This document shows positions 25,803 through 33,736 of a stretch of DNA of 64,000 nucleotides, piece after piece. Under the pieces are notes generated by a model. That model saw nothing but the letters and a program-made list of their open reading frames with translations, was not told the DNA's origin and made no database searches. How positions within the stretch are numbered: the stretch's first letter is position 1; each line of letters opens with the position of its first letter. Source of the DNA: Spirosoma oryzae (GTDB taxonomy: Bacteria; Bacteroidota; Bacteroidia; Cytophagales; Spirosomataceae); contig NZ_PVTE01000007.1 in assembly GCF_003002825.1 (NCBI RefSeq), positions 124,001-188,000 of the forward strand, written 5' to 3'. A program made the translations under genes and the position numbers.

Positions 25803-27011
25803 TTACAACGTTTTCCAGACGGGAAACGCGTCGCCCGGTTTGAAATCTGATTGGTCGGCGGGCAGTTCCATGAAGGCGTTGGCGTCGAGCAGATTGGCGA
25901 AATCGGCTGAACCCGAGCCGGGCAGGGGGTGCGCCACCAGTCGACCGTCGGGTTCGCTGGTCAGCCGAACCGACAGAAAATGCGTCAGTGCCGGGCGGAA
26001 CGTGTAGGCCGAAGCCAGTTGCGCATAAACGGGTGGTTCAGGCAGCAGTCCCAGCGATGCCCGCAGGTAAGGCATCACGTAGCGATACGTACAAAGCACC
26101 GTCGACACGGGGTTGCCCGGCAGGCCAAAGACCGTTTTGCCATCGGGCGTCGTGCCGAACCAGAGTGGCTTGCCCGGTCGTTGATCGATCTTATGGAAGC
26201 GTTGTTCAACACCCAGTCGCTGTAACACGGCCGGTACGAAATCGGCTTTGCCCGCCGATACGCCCCCGCTCAGCAACAGCAGATCATTGTCTGCCAGCAG
26301 CATGCTCAGCCGTTCGGTCATCAACGCTTCATCGTCGACAATGCGGTGCAAACTGGCCGAAATACCCAGCGACTTCAGCGCAGCCTGTAGCAGGTACGTA
26401 TTCGACTGGCGAATCTGATAGGGCAGGGGTGTGTCGCTAACGCCAACGAGTTCATCGCCCGTCGAGATCAGCGCTACACGCGGGAGGGTCGACACGAGCA
26501 ATGTTGCCTGACCAACCGATGCGGCAACGGCAATCGCTGCCGGACCAAGTAGCATGCCCGGCGACAGCAATTCGTCGTTGGCCCGACGGTCGGTAGCCTG
26601 ATGATGTACGTTCTGCCGGCTCAGGACGTCTTCGATTTGCACCGTAGCGTAGCCGTCAGCGATGTCAATGTCTTCGTAGCGGATAACAGTATCGGCCCCC
26701 ACCGGCAGCATGGCCCCCGTCATGACCTCCAGGCAGGTGTTCGCGTCGGTCAGGGTTTGCTGGGGTTGCCCCGCCCGCTGCATCCCGACCACCCGAAACG
26801 TCCGGGGCGCGTCGGCGGGCTGACCGGCGAAGTCAGCGAAGCGAATGGCAATGCCATCCATCGCGACCCGGTCGAACGGCGGAAAATCACGGTCGGCGCA
26901 AACGGCTTGTCGTAACACCCGCCCCCCGGCTTCGGTTAACGTGACAGATTCAGTTGGTAGTGACAGACAGTGTTGCAACACCAGATCGGTGGCCTGAGCA
27001 GCAGTAAGCAT
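25803..27011 (-). CDS. moeA: Molybdopterin molybdenumtransferase MoeA
   Basis: 402 residues, full family length. MoeA inserts molybdate into molybdopterin-AMP to finish the molybdenum cofactor in the cytoplasm. Typical segments: DRDFPPFDRVAMDGIA (about 40-55), MTGAMLPVGADTVIRYED (~115), STGDEL (~205), SGGVSAGKADFVP (~285) and FGLPGNPVSTVLC (~330). It is divergent from moaC and mobA, making a three-gene molybdenum-cofactor locus that could serve the SoxC-like molybdoenzyme at 57352. The intergenic region to moaC holds a heptad palindrome. Confidence 0.95.
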   Translation of the reverse strand: MLTAAQATDLVLQHCLSLPTESVTLTEAGGRVLRQAVCADRDFPPFDRVAMDGIAIRFADFAGQPADAPRTFRVVGMQRAGQPQQTLTDANTCLEVMTGAMLPVGADTVIRYEDIDIADGYATVQIEDVLSRQNVHHQATDRRANDELLSPGMLLGPAAIAVAASVGQATLLVSTLPRVALISTGDELVGVSDTPLPYQIRQSNTYLLQAALKSLGISASLHRIVDDEALMTERLSMLLADNDLLLLSGGVSAGKADFVPAVLQRLGVEQRFHKIDQRPGKPLWFGTTPDGKTVFGLPGNPVSTVLCTYRYVMPYLRASLGLLPEPPVYAQLASAYTFRPALTHFLSVRLTSEPDGRLVAHPLPGSGSADFANLLDANAFMELPADQSDFKPGDAFPVWKTL

Positions 27012-27084
27012 AGGAGTCGAGTAAGCGAAAATAAGGCAAGTTGCGCTACGAATGTCGAACTTCGACGCGACGATACAAGACGGT

Positions 27085-27168
27085 GGTCGGTATTCAGTAG
27101 TCAGTTTACGGTTTACAGTCGCACTGGCAGTACTGAAAACCGACTACCGTGAACCGTAAACCGAATTC
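27085..27168. repeat. Heptad palindrome element, copy E
   Basis: Left arm TATTCAG, TAGTCAG, TTTACGG, TTTACAG; right arm (27131-27168) with inverted TTTTCAG, TAGTCGG, TTCACGG, TTTACGG. It sits between divergent moeA and moaC and ends 7 bases before the moaC ATG. Confidence 0.75.
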
Positions 27169-27175
27169 TGAAAGC

Positions 27176-27652
27176 ATGAACCAATTCTCACACATCAGCC
27201 CGGAAGGCGACCCCGCGATGGTCGACGTGGGGGCCAAAGCCGTTAGCCGCCGGACTGCCCGCGCCCGCAGCGTCGTTGTTCTCAACGAGGAAATTATGAC
27301 GCATTTCGCTGGCCAGGACATCGCGACCAAGAAAGGACCGGTATTTCAGACGGCCATCATCGCCGGTACGATGGCCGCCAAACGAACCGATTCACTGATT
27401 CCGCTTTGCCATTCGCTGGGGCTCGACAACTGCCGCATTACGATTCATACCGAAGGGCTGACCGCCGTTGTCGAATGTATCGTGTCGACCGAAGGCAAGA
27501 CGGGTGTGGAGATGGAAGCCCTCGTCGGTGCATCGGTTGCCGCCCTGACCATCTACGATATGTGCAAGGCGTTTTCGCACGACATCGTCATTCAGGAAAC
27601 GAAGCTGATGGAAAAAACCGGTGGTAAACGTGACTTCAACCGAGACAAGTAG
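27176..27652 (+). CDS. moaC: Cyclic pyranopterin monophosphate synthase MoaC
   Basis: 158 residues from the ATG at 27176; an upstream in-frame ATG at 27149 would translate part of the repeat, so I prefer the internal start, where the conserved FSHISPEGDPAMVDVG begins. MoaC acts with MoaA in the first step of molybdopterin synthesis. The signature MAAKRTDSLIPLCHSL (usually LCHPL), MEALVGASVAALTIYDMCKA and the closing KTGGKRDF are present. The mobA frame overlaps its last 32 bases, indicating translational coupling. Confidence 0.95.
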   Translation: MNQFSHISPEGDPAMVDVGAKAVSRRTARARSVVVLNEEIMTHFAGQDIATKKGPVFQTAIIAGTMAAKRTDSLIPLCHSLGLDNCRITIHTEGLTAVVECIVSTEGKTGVEMEALVGASVAALTIYDMCKAFSHDIVIQETKLMEKTGGKRDFNRDK

Positions 27653-28244
27653 CACGGGCGACGGTCAGGTGGCTCTACTAAACGGCCTGGTGCTGATCGG
27701 TGGGCGTAGCCTGCGGATGGGGCAGGACAAAGCCCAGCTCGTTTACCACGACAAACCCCAGCGCGATCACCTGACCGAGTTGCTGCGGCCCTACTGCCAG
27801 ACGGTCTACTGGTCGGTCAACGCGGAGCAGATCGATCGCTTACAGGCGTCGGGTATGCCGCTTTTGCGCGATGTCGAGAATCCGCGACCGGGTCCGCTCA
27901 ACGGTATCCTGGCGGCCCTCAACCACGACCCGACGGTGGCCTGGCTCGTCGTAGCCTGCGACATGCCCCTGCTGACCGACCTGTCATTGCGGACGCTGGT
28001 GGCCGGGCGTAACCCAGCCTGCCTGGCGACGGCTTTTTACGATACCGATGGTCGTTACCCCGAACCGCTGCTTTGTATCTGGGAGCCCGCCAGCGGACCC
28101 GTCGTACGCGACGCGTTCAACAACGGCATGGTGTCGCCCCGGAAACTACTGATGTTGCATTCGGCAGCGCTGTTGCCCGCGCCTGATCCGCGCGAGTTGA
28201 CCAACGTCAACAGTCCCGCCGAGCGGAACGCGCTGGGCTTCTGA
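27621..28244 (+). CDS. mobA: Molybdenum cofactor guanylyltransferase MobA
   Basis: 207 residues if initiated at the GTG at 27621 (another GTG at 27630 is possible); both overlap moaC. The N-terminal LIGGRSLRMGQDKAQL is the family's nucleotide-binding signature (usually LAGGxSxRMGxDK), and VACDMPLLT gives the Mg-binding Asp. MobA attaches GMP to molybdopterin, giving the bis-MGD form. Sulfite-oxidase-type enzymes such as SoxC do not use bis-MGD, so another molybdoenzyme elsewhere is implied. A short C-terminal extension follows the conserved FNNxN-like end (LTNVNSPAE). Confidence 0.88.
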   Translation: MVNVTSTETSSTGDGQVALLNGLVLIGGRSLRMGQDKAQLVYHDKPQRDHLTELLRPYCQTVYWSVNAEQIDRLQASGMPLLRDVENPRPGPLNGILAALNHDPTVAWLVVACDMPLLTDLSLRTLVAGRNPACLATAFYDTDGRYPEPLLCIWEPASGPVVRDAFNNGMVSPRKLLMLHSAALLPAPDPRELTNVNSPAERNALGF

Positions 28245-28291
28245 AACAAGCCGGTTCAATCGGGGTTGTTCCAGCATAAACGCACGACCTT

Positions 28292-28915
28292 ATGACGTCA
28301 CTTCGTTCGTGGCTGGTTACGGCCAGCTCACTTTTATTGGGTACGGCCGTTTCGGCGCAACGAGCGGACCCCCCGGCTACGTTACGCGACTTCAGCGAAC
28401 AGCGGATTCGTCACCAGAAAACACTGGGATACGCACTGGGCGGGTATGCGCTGGCGAATATCGCTGTTGGGGCCATTGCCGCCGGACAGACAACGGGCGA
28501 AACCAAAGCCTTTCACCAGATGAACGTCTACTGGAATCTGGTAAATCTGGGTATTGCCGGAGCGGCTGCGCTGAGTCAGCGAAAACAGTCCGGTGAAGGC
28601 GAAACGCTCGCGCAGGCCGTCCGGCGACACGAAAACATGAAGCAGCTTCTACTGGTCAACACTGGTCTCGACGTGGCCTATGTCATGGGTGGCTTGTACC
28701 TGCGGCAGCGGGGCAGGACCAATGAACTGAGCGGCTTGCCCGGCAAAGCGGCTCAGCAGCAGGGCTACGGTACGTCGATTATGGTGCAGGGCGGTTTCCT
28801 GCTCGCCTTCGATCTGGTTAACTACCTGCTCTTCAAGCGCCGGGGCGACCGGCAGCAGGAACAATTGCTACAGGCTACCGATTCGGGTATTGGACTCGTG
28901 CTGCCGATTAACTGA
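28292..28915 (+). CDS. Membrane protein of unknown function
   Basis: 207 residues. An N-terminal signal-like stretch ends near TAVSAQ22. About four further hydrophobic segments follow: ~45-62 (YALGGYALANIAVGAIAAG), ~80-95 (WNLVNLGIAGAAALS), ~118-135 (LLVNTGLDVAYVMGGLYL) and ~170-185 (GGFLLAFDLVNYLLF). The FHQMNVYWNLVN segment recalls a Bacteroidetes-specific family (DUF6992-like, from memory). No catalytic motif is seen. It is followed after 10 bases by guanine deaminase and may share its transcript. Confidence 0.7.
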   Translation: MTSLRSWLVTASSLLLGTAVSAQRADPPATLRDFSEQRIRHQKTLGYALGGYALANIAVGAIAAGQTTGETKAFHQMNVYWNLVNLGIAGAAALSQRKQSGEGETLAQAVRRHENMKQLLLVNTGLDVAYVMGGLYLRQRGRTNELSGLPGKAAQQQGYGTSIMVQGGFLLAFDLVNYLLFKRRGDRQQEQLLQATDSGIGLVLPIN

Positions 28916-28925
28916 CTTTTCAAGT

Positions 28926-29411
28926 ATGACTGCTACAAACAAAACCGATAATGACTTTTTGCGCGAGGCTATTCAGCTAGCCCGCGATGGTATGATGACC
29001 GGACAAGGTGGTCCGTTTGGGGCGGTGATCGTCCGGAACGGGGAGATCGTCGGCAAGGGAAGTAATCAGGTAACGTCGACCAACGACCCGACGGCCCATG
29101 CCGAGGTAGTCGCCATCCGCGATGCCTGCCAGCGGCTGGGCACGTTTCAACTCGAAGGCTGTACGCTCTACGCATCCTGCGAGCCCTGCCCGATGTGCCT
29201 GGGAGCCATTTACTGGGCGCGTCCCGACCGGATCGTGTATGGCTCGTTTCATTCCGATGCGGCCGGGGCCGGGTTCGACGATCAGTTTATCTACGAGGAA
29301 ATCGAGAAGCCGCGCGACGAACGACACATTCCGATGCAACAGAGCCTGCGCGATGAAGCTAACGTTGTGTTTCGGGAGTGGGTCGCCCTCGACAAGCGGA
29401 TTCGCTACTAG
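28926..29411 (+). CDS. guaD: Guanine deaminase, cytidine-deaminase fold
   Basis: 161 residues from the ATG at 28926. The frame opens at 28890 inside the previous gene, so I reject that start. It is a zinc deaminase with HAEV (zinc His and proton-shuttling Glu, about residues 59-61) and PCPMC (two zinc Cys, ~90-94). Long stretches (GGPFGAVIV, NDPTAHAEV, CLGAIYWARP, AGFDDQFIYEEI) agree with the Bacillus GuaD type of guanine deaminase, which converts guanine to xanthine and ammonia in purine salvage or use. It lies 10 bases after the membrane protein gene and just upstream of the Kdo8N cluster, apparently unrelated to it. Confidence 0.88.
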   Translation: MTATNKTDNDFLREAIQLARDGMMTGQGGPFGAVIVRNGEIVGKGSNQVTSTNDPTAHAEVVAIRDACQRLGTFQLEGCTLYASCEPCPMCLGAIYWARPDRIVYGSFHSDAAGAGFDDQFIYEEIEKPRDERHIPMQQSLRDEANVVFREWVALDKRIRY

Positions 29412-29452
29412 CTGCCCCAAAATCCCGGCCAAACGAAGTCGGTAAAATGCCG

Positions 29453-29460
29453 TACTTTTG
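29453..29460 (+). promoter_or_regulatory. Candidate promoter box for the Kdo8N cluster
   Basis: TACTTTTG is an exact TAnnTTTG -7 box, 43 bases upstream of the kdnA ATG at 29504. No TTG is evident ~20 bases before it. If real, it would start the transcript for kdnA and downstream genes. Confidence 0.5.
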
Positions 29461-29503
29461 TCTGTCAATTCTGAACAACAAACCAATATTAACCCTTCCG
29501 ATT

Positions 29504-30709
29504 ATGCCTGGAATGGAGTTTTTCGGTGATGCCGAACGCAAGGAAATCAACGACGTGCTGGAAACGGGTATCCTGTTTCGCTACAACCACGAAGCCCTGC
29601 GCAACGATATTTACAAAGCCCGCGAGTTTGAAGCGGAAGTAGCCAAACTGGTCGGTGCCAGCTACGCGCATGCCGTATCGAGCGGGTCAACAGCCGCCTT
29701 GATTGCAATGGTGGCTGCCGGCATCGGGGCTGGCGATGAAGTCATCGTGCCACCGTTCACCTACATCGCGACGGTAGAAGCCGTGCTGATGGTTGGTGCC
29801 CTGCCCGTCTTTGCGGACATCGATGATACGCTTTGCCTGAGCGCCGAGGGTATTCGCAAAGCCATCACGCCAAAAACGAAGGGCGTTTGCCTGGTACATA
29901 TGTGCGGACAGATGGCCGACATGGATGCCATTATGGCCGTAATCAATGAGCACAACCTGGTGCTGGTCGAAGACGCCGGTCAGGCGATGGGTGCCAGCTA
30001 CAAGGGGACGTACACGGGACTGTTTGGAAAGACGGGTGCTTACTCGTTCGACTTCTTCAAAATCGCTACGGCGGGCGAAGGTGGTATCATGGTGACGAAC
30101 GACGAAACGGCGTATAAACACGCTGATTCGTACTCGGACCACGGCCACGATCATATCGGCAGCAACCGGGGGATGGAGCAGCACCCGATTCTGGGCTTCA
30201 ATTACCGCATTAGTGAACTCCATGCCGCCGTCGGACTCGTGCAGACGCGCCGGGTACCGGAAATCATCGAGAAAAACAACGTTCATAAGAAGCAACTAAT
30301 GGCGACATTGGGCGAAGTCGACGGTATTTCGTTCGCCCGTATCCCCGATGCGGATGGTGATTCGGCTACGTTCCTCAACATACTCCTGCCCGACACGGAG
30401 TCGGCGGCTCGGGTCGTGCTTGAGCTGAACGCGGCTGGTGTCGGTGGGTTCAACTACTGGTACACCAATATGTACCACTTCATCAATCAGTGGGACCACC
30501 TGAAACAGATGCGTACCGCGTCGGCTCTGACCATCGAAAAGCTCGGTGCTCCACAGGATTACAACAACCTCGACGTACCGGGCGCACAGCAGACCATCGG
30601 CCGACTGATTTCGTTCGGTATTCGCGCGACCTGGACCAATGAAGAAGTAGCTGCTCTCGCCGACAAGATCAGCGCTGCCGTGAAGAAGGCAATGAGCGTA
30701 GAAGCGTAA
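29504..30709 (+). CDS. kdnA: 8-amino-3,8-dideoxy-octulosonate transaminase KdnA
   Basis: 401 residues from the ATG at 29504 (start MPGMEFFGD), chosen because family members begin there; the frame runs further upstream into guaD. It is a PLP-dependent DegT/DnrJ/EryC1 aminotransferase: SSGSTAALIA (59-68), the Asp in VEDAGQAMG (157) and the PLP lysine in DFFKIATAGEGG (Lys186). It closely matches the pattern of Shewanella KdnA (MPG.E.FG, FRYN, SDHGHDH, GDSATFLN). KdnA aminates 8-oxo-Kdo to give Kdo8N, an 8-amino form of the LPS inner-core sugar. The oxidase partner kdnB is 0.9 kb downstream, separated by a toxin-antitoxin-like insertion. Confidence 0.92.
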   Translation: MPGMEFFGDAERKEINDVLETGILFRYNHEALRNDIYKAREFEAEVAKLVGASYAHAVSSGSTAALIAMVAAGIGAGDEVIVPPFTYIATVEAVLMVGALPVFADIDDTLCLSAEGIRKAITPKTKGVCLVHMCGQMADMDAIMAVINEHNLVLVEDAGQAMGASYKGTYTGLFGKTGAYSFDFFKIATAGEGGIMVTNDETAYKHADSYSDHGHDHIGSNRGMEQHPILGFNYRISELHAAVGLVQTRRVPEIIEKNNVHKKQLMATLGEVDGISFARIPDADGDSATFLNILLPDTESAARVVLELNAAGVGGFNYWYTNMYHFINQWDHLKQMRTASALTIEKLGAPQDYNNLDVPGAQQTIGRLISFGIRATWTNEEVAALADKISAAVKKAMSVEA

Positions 30710-30710
30710 A

Positions 30711-31001
30711 ATGCCCACGCTGTTCATTCATGCGGGGTTACGGTTTTTCTTCGTTATGTTCGATTTGCTGAACGAACCGTTTCACGTTCACATTGGCGAC
30801 AGAGGAAAGCGTCTTTGCAAGTACTGGATCTTTGCCGACGGTAGCTTTGAGCTAGCTGATAATAGCGGATTTAGGCAACGCGAATTAAACGATGTTGAAA
30901 CGACGTTAACCGAACAAATGCGTTCAATTCAAGAAGCCTATGGAACCTACTGCGCAGCAAACAGTATCTCCCTTAACTACAAGACCAAACGTAACGTCTG
31001 A
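30711..31001 (+). CDS. DUF4160-family protein
   Basis: 96 residues. The start MPTLFIHAGLRFFF and the EPFHVHIGDRGKRLCKYWI segment are the DUF4160 signature. Such small proteins often pair with a DUF2442 protein, as here, in presumed toxin-antitoxin-like modules of unproven activity. It begins 1 base after the kdnA stop codon (TAA-A-ATG) and overlaps the next gene by 62 bases. It appears to be an insertion in the Kdo8N cluster. No catalytic residues are evident. Confidence 0.8.
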   Translation: MPTLFIHAGLRFFFVMFDLLNEPFHVHIGDRGKRLCKYWIFADGSFELADNSGFRQRELNDVETTLTEQMRSIQEAYGTYCAANSISLNYKTKRNV

Positions 31002-31248
31002 TGCGGTAAAAATTGGCGAGTTACCTGTTTTGGTGAATGTGTGGATTGACGATAAGCGGGTACATTTTGATCTGGCAGATGGCCGTCTGATTGCCTGGCC
31101 GATTACATGGTCGGCGTTGCTGGCGGCAGCAACGCCCGAGCAGCGACAGCAGTTCACCTTTTCGGCGTATCATGTATTTTGGGATGAACTCGACGAAATA
31201 ATTGGGGTCAAAAATATTCTGTATCCACCGGCACAACTGGCTGCGTAA
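30940..31248 (+). CDS. DUF2442-family protein
   Basis: 102 residues. VNVWIDDKRVHFDLADGRLIAWPITWSALL matches the DUF2442 pattern of DNA-binding-like antitoxin partners to DUF4160. It overlaps the preceding gene by 62 bases (different frame), which suggests translational coupling. The first ~25 residues are low in conservation, so a later start is possible, but no ATG is available before the conserved region. The role is inferred only from pairing; no experimental basis is known to me. Confidence 0.78.
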   Translation: MEPTAQQTVSPLTTRPNVTSDAVKIGELPVLVNVWIDDKRVHFDLADGRLIAWPITWSALLAAATPEQRQQFTFSAYHVFWDELDEIIGVKNILYPPAQLAA

Positions 31249-31263
31249 TCTGCATACGACGAC

Positions 31264-31464
31264 ATGTCAACAATCCATTCAATAGCCGAATTCCAAGCTC
31301 TGTCTCCCGATTTACGTCGGGAGACAGAGCACTTTGTCGAATTTCTGCGAACTAAACAGCGGAGCCAAACGACTGGCGAACGTGAGTTTGGCTATGCGAA
31401 AGGGAAAGTATGGATGGCTCCCGATTTTGATGCCCCGCTAGACGATTTTGCTGACTATCAATGA
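31264..31464 (+). CDS. DUF2281/VapB-like antitoxin, orphaned
   Basis: 66 residues. The C-terminal KGKVWMAPDFDAPLDDFADYQ is the DUF2281 tail that normally contacts a PIN-domain VapC toxin (consensus AKG.I.MA.DFD.PL.DF). The middle carries a helical segment with ELLRRE-type residues (DLRRETEHFVEFL). The stop TGA overlaps the ATG of the next frame by 4 bases (ATGA), the standard coupling to a toxin gene. Here the toxin is only a remnant, so the antitoxin seems to have no active local partner. Confidence 0.8.
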   Translation: MSTIHSIAEFQALSPDLRRETEHFVEFLRTKQRSQTTGEREFGYAKGKVWMAPDFDAPLDDFADYQ

Positions 31465-31559
31465 GACCGTTGTTAAGAGCACAAGCGTTAGCTGAACATA
31501 TAGCTGTTCCTACGCGTGATGCTTTGTTTCAACTATACGAAGTAAGTATCGTCTGGTAG
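31461..31559 (+). pseudogene. Remnant of a PIN-domain VapC toxin gene
   Basis: A 32-codon frame starts with the ATGA overlap expected for vapC. It encodes only a C-terminal PIN piece: LLRAQALAEHIAVPTRDALF-type sequence ending SIVW, matching the end of DUF2281-linked VapC proteins (LLIAQA..E.I...T.D......V.VIW). The N-terminal ~95 residues, which would carry the catalytic acidic residues, are gone. The deletion apparently joined the start codon in frame with the last ~30 codons. The product cannot be an active nuclease. Confidence 0.7.
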
Positions 31560-31573
31560 TACCTTATTTGATT

Positions 31574-32659
31574 ATGACACTGCACAAAAATTTCAAGGGG
31601 ATTGAAAAGACCGTCTACGGGCGGGGGAGTTTCAATCAGCTCGATGACATTCTGGCACCACAACGGGCCGAAAACAACCAGTACTTCGTGTTTCTGGTCG
31701 ACAATTACTTCAAAGGCAAGCCGCTCGAAAGTCGCGTGCCGGTACATGACCACGACCTGGTGTATTACATCAGCGTCGAAGAGCACGAGCCGACCACCGA
31801 GCAGATCGACAGCCTGCGCGACGAGATTCTGGCGCAGAAAGGGTTGCCGTCGGGCGTAGTCGGTATCGGGGGCGGCAGCATCATGGACATCGCCAAAGCA
31901 CTGTCGCTGATGCTGACCAACGAAGGATCGTCGACATTATATCAGGGCTTGAATCTGATCAAAAAGCCGGGTATCTACCACGTTGGCGTGCCGACCATCT
32001 CAGGTACGGGTGCCGAAGTGTCGATGACGGCGGTACTGACCGGACCGGAGAAAAAGCTGGGCCTGAAATGCGAATGGACGGTATTCAACCAGATCGTGCT
32101 TGATCCCGAACTGATCGCATCGGTACCCCGTAACTGGTGGTTCTACACCGGTATGGACACCTATATTCACTGCGTAGAGTCGGAAAACGGACGGCTGAAC
32201 AATGCGTATTCGCACGCGTTCGCCGAGCAGTCGATGAAGCTTTGCCGGGAAATCTACCTGGGCGAAAATTCGGGACAAACCCCCGAAAATGACGACAAAC
32301 TGATGGTGGCGTCGCTGATGGGTGGCCTGAGTCTGACATACTCCGAAGTAGGCGTTTGTCACGCGCTGAGCTACGGCCTGTCGAAGATTCTGGGGATGCG
32401 TCATTGCTACGCCAACTGCATTGCCATGAATCACCTGGGCGACTTCTACCCCGAAGGCGTGAAGGAGTTCAAGGAAATGGTGGCGTACCACCAGATCGAC
32501 CTGCCACAGGGACTATCGAAGGAGTGGAGCGACGACACGATCACGCAGATGGCGCACGTATCGTACAATCTGCCGCACATGTGGCTGCACGCGATCGGCG
32601 ATAACTGGAAAGACGTCGTTACGATCGACTCGCTGAAAGACCTGTTCCGCCGGATGTAA
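31574..32659 (+). CDS. kdnB: 3-deoxy-octulosonate 8-oxidase KdnB
   Basis: 361 residues from the ATG at 31574 (a TTG two codons upstream is the alternative). It is an iron-containing alcohol dehydrogenase-type protein: NAD-binding GGGSIMDIAKA (99-109), and metal ligands Asp195, His199 (MDTYIHCVES), His263 (VCHALSYG) and His277 (GMRHCYAN). Together with KdnA it oxidises C8 of Kdo to the aldehyde before amination, so this is the first committed step of Kdo8N. The assignment rests on the full-length match to the KdnB pattern and the kdnA-kdsA-kdsB neighbourhood. It precedes kdsA by 69 bases. Confidence 0.9.
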   Translation: MTLHKNFKGIEKTVYGRGSFNQLDDILAPQRAENNQYFVFLVDNYFKGKPLESRVPVHDHDLVYYISVEEHEPTTEQIDSLRDEILAQKGLPSGVVGIGGGSIMDIAKALSLMLTNEGSSTLYQGLNLIKKPGIYHVGVPTISGTGAEVSMTAVLTGPEKKLGLKCEWTVFNQIVLDPELIASVPRNWWFYTGMDTYIHCVESENGRLNNAYSHAFAEQSMKLCREIYLGENSGQTPENDDKLMVASLMGGLSLTYSEVGVCHALSYGLSKILGMRHCYANCIAMNHLGDFYPEGVKEFKEMVAYHQIDLPQGLSKEWSDDTITQMAHVSYNLPHMWLHAIGDNWKDVVTIDSLKDLFRRM

Positions 32660-32728
32660 GTGCGACTACTGTCACGCTTACCGTATTGAAAAATTCTCCG
32701 CACTACTGGCGGGTTAACTTACGTATAT

Positions 32729-33580
32729 ATGTCTCAGAAAATTGTTCGCGTTGGCGACATCGAATGTGGATCGGATGAGTTGTTTCTCATATCGGGACCA
32801 TGCGTCATTGAAGACGAGAAAATCATGATGAACGTGGCCGAGCAGCTCCGCGAAATTCAGGAGCGCGTCGGTATCAAGATCATCTATAAATCATCGTTTC
32901 AGAAAGACAACCGGTCGAGCCTGAACTACTACAATGGCCCCGGTCTGGAGAAAGGCATTCAGGTGCTGGCGAAGGTAAAAGAGCAGTTCGGCTTCCCCGT
33001 CCTGACCGATGTGCATTACCCCGATCAGTGTGCAGCCGTAGCTGATGTAGTCGACGTGATTCAGATTCCAGCTTACCTCTGCATGCAGACGATGCTGGTA
33101 ACGGCAGCGGCTAAAACCGGCCGGGTGGTCAACGTAAAGCACGGCCAGTTTCTGGCACCGGAAAACATGAAGCATCCGGTGAAGAAAATCGAAGACTCGG
33201 GCAACGATCAGATCATCCTGACCGAGCGTGGATTCACCTTCGGCTATAACGACCTGGTGGTCGATCCCCGTTCGTTTTACCACATGGCCCGCACCAACTA
33301 CCCCGTCGTGTTCGACGTAACCCACGCGATTCGGAAGTACGGTATTCCGTCGGCCGATGCGAAAGGTGGTGCCCGCGAATACCTGCCCGTATTGGCCCGC
33401 GCCGGTGTCGCTGCCGGCGTCGACGGTCTGTTTGTTGAAACGCACACCTGCCCTTCAGAGGCCCTGTGTGATGCGGCCAGTCAGCTTGACATCAAATACC
33501 TGGAGGAATTCCTGAAACCGCTGCTCGAACTGCACGCGGTTGAAGTAAAATACCGCAACACACTGCCCGAACTGGCGTAG
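32729..33580 (+). CDS. kdsA: Kdo-8-phosphate synthase KdsA
   Basis: 283 residues. KdsA condenses phosphoenolpyruvate with arabinose 5-phosphate to make Kdo 8-phosphate. Signature pieces are SGPCVIED (25-32), YKSSFQKDNRSS (55-66), LTDVHYPDQ (~95) and VVNVKHGQFLAPENM (~134). Residues before the SGPCVIE block are short, so the start at 32729 is natural. The gene supplies the sugar for KdnB and KdnA upstream and the HAD phosphatase and KdsB downstream. A REPIN element follows the stop by 25 bases. Confidence 0.95.
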   Translation: MSQKIVRVGDIECGSDELFLISGPCVIEDEKIMMNVAEQLREIQERVGIKIIYKSSFQKDNRSSLNYYNGPGLEKGIQVLAKVKEQFGFPVLTDVHYPDQCAAVADVVDVIQIPAYLCMQTMLVTAAAKTGRVVNVKHGQFLAPENMKHPVKKIEDSGNDQIILTERGFTFGYNDLVVDPRSFYHMARTNYPVVFDVTHAIRKYGIPSADAKGGAREYLPVLARAGVAAGVDGLFVETHTCPSEALCDAASQLDIKYLEEFLKPLLELHAVEVKYRNTLPELA

Positions 33581-33605
33581 GGCTCCAGATTTAGTCTGTG
33601 AATGT

Positions 33606-33705
33606 GTAGCCTGGACCTCCAGGTCCGGGTGGCCGTCAGGCCAACTGCGTTGAGGGGCAGCTATAAGCCGCTTCGCGTCCACCCGGACCTGGAGGTCCAG
33701 GCTAC
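33606..33705 (+). repeat. REPIN-like element R1
   Basis: A 100-base element between kdsA and the HAD phosphatase gene. It starts with GTAG at 33606 and ends with CTAC at 33705. The terminal 27 bases at each end are perfect inverted repeats, and each end alone forms a hairpin (GGACCT, loop CC, AGGTCC). The inner part holds GGCCGTCAGGCC, which could form its own small hairpin. Confidence 0.8.
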
Positions 33706-33736
33706 ACTGCACTGGATATACACGCCTATCGAGTTG

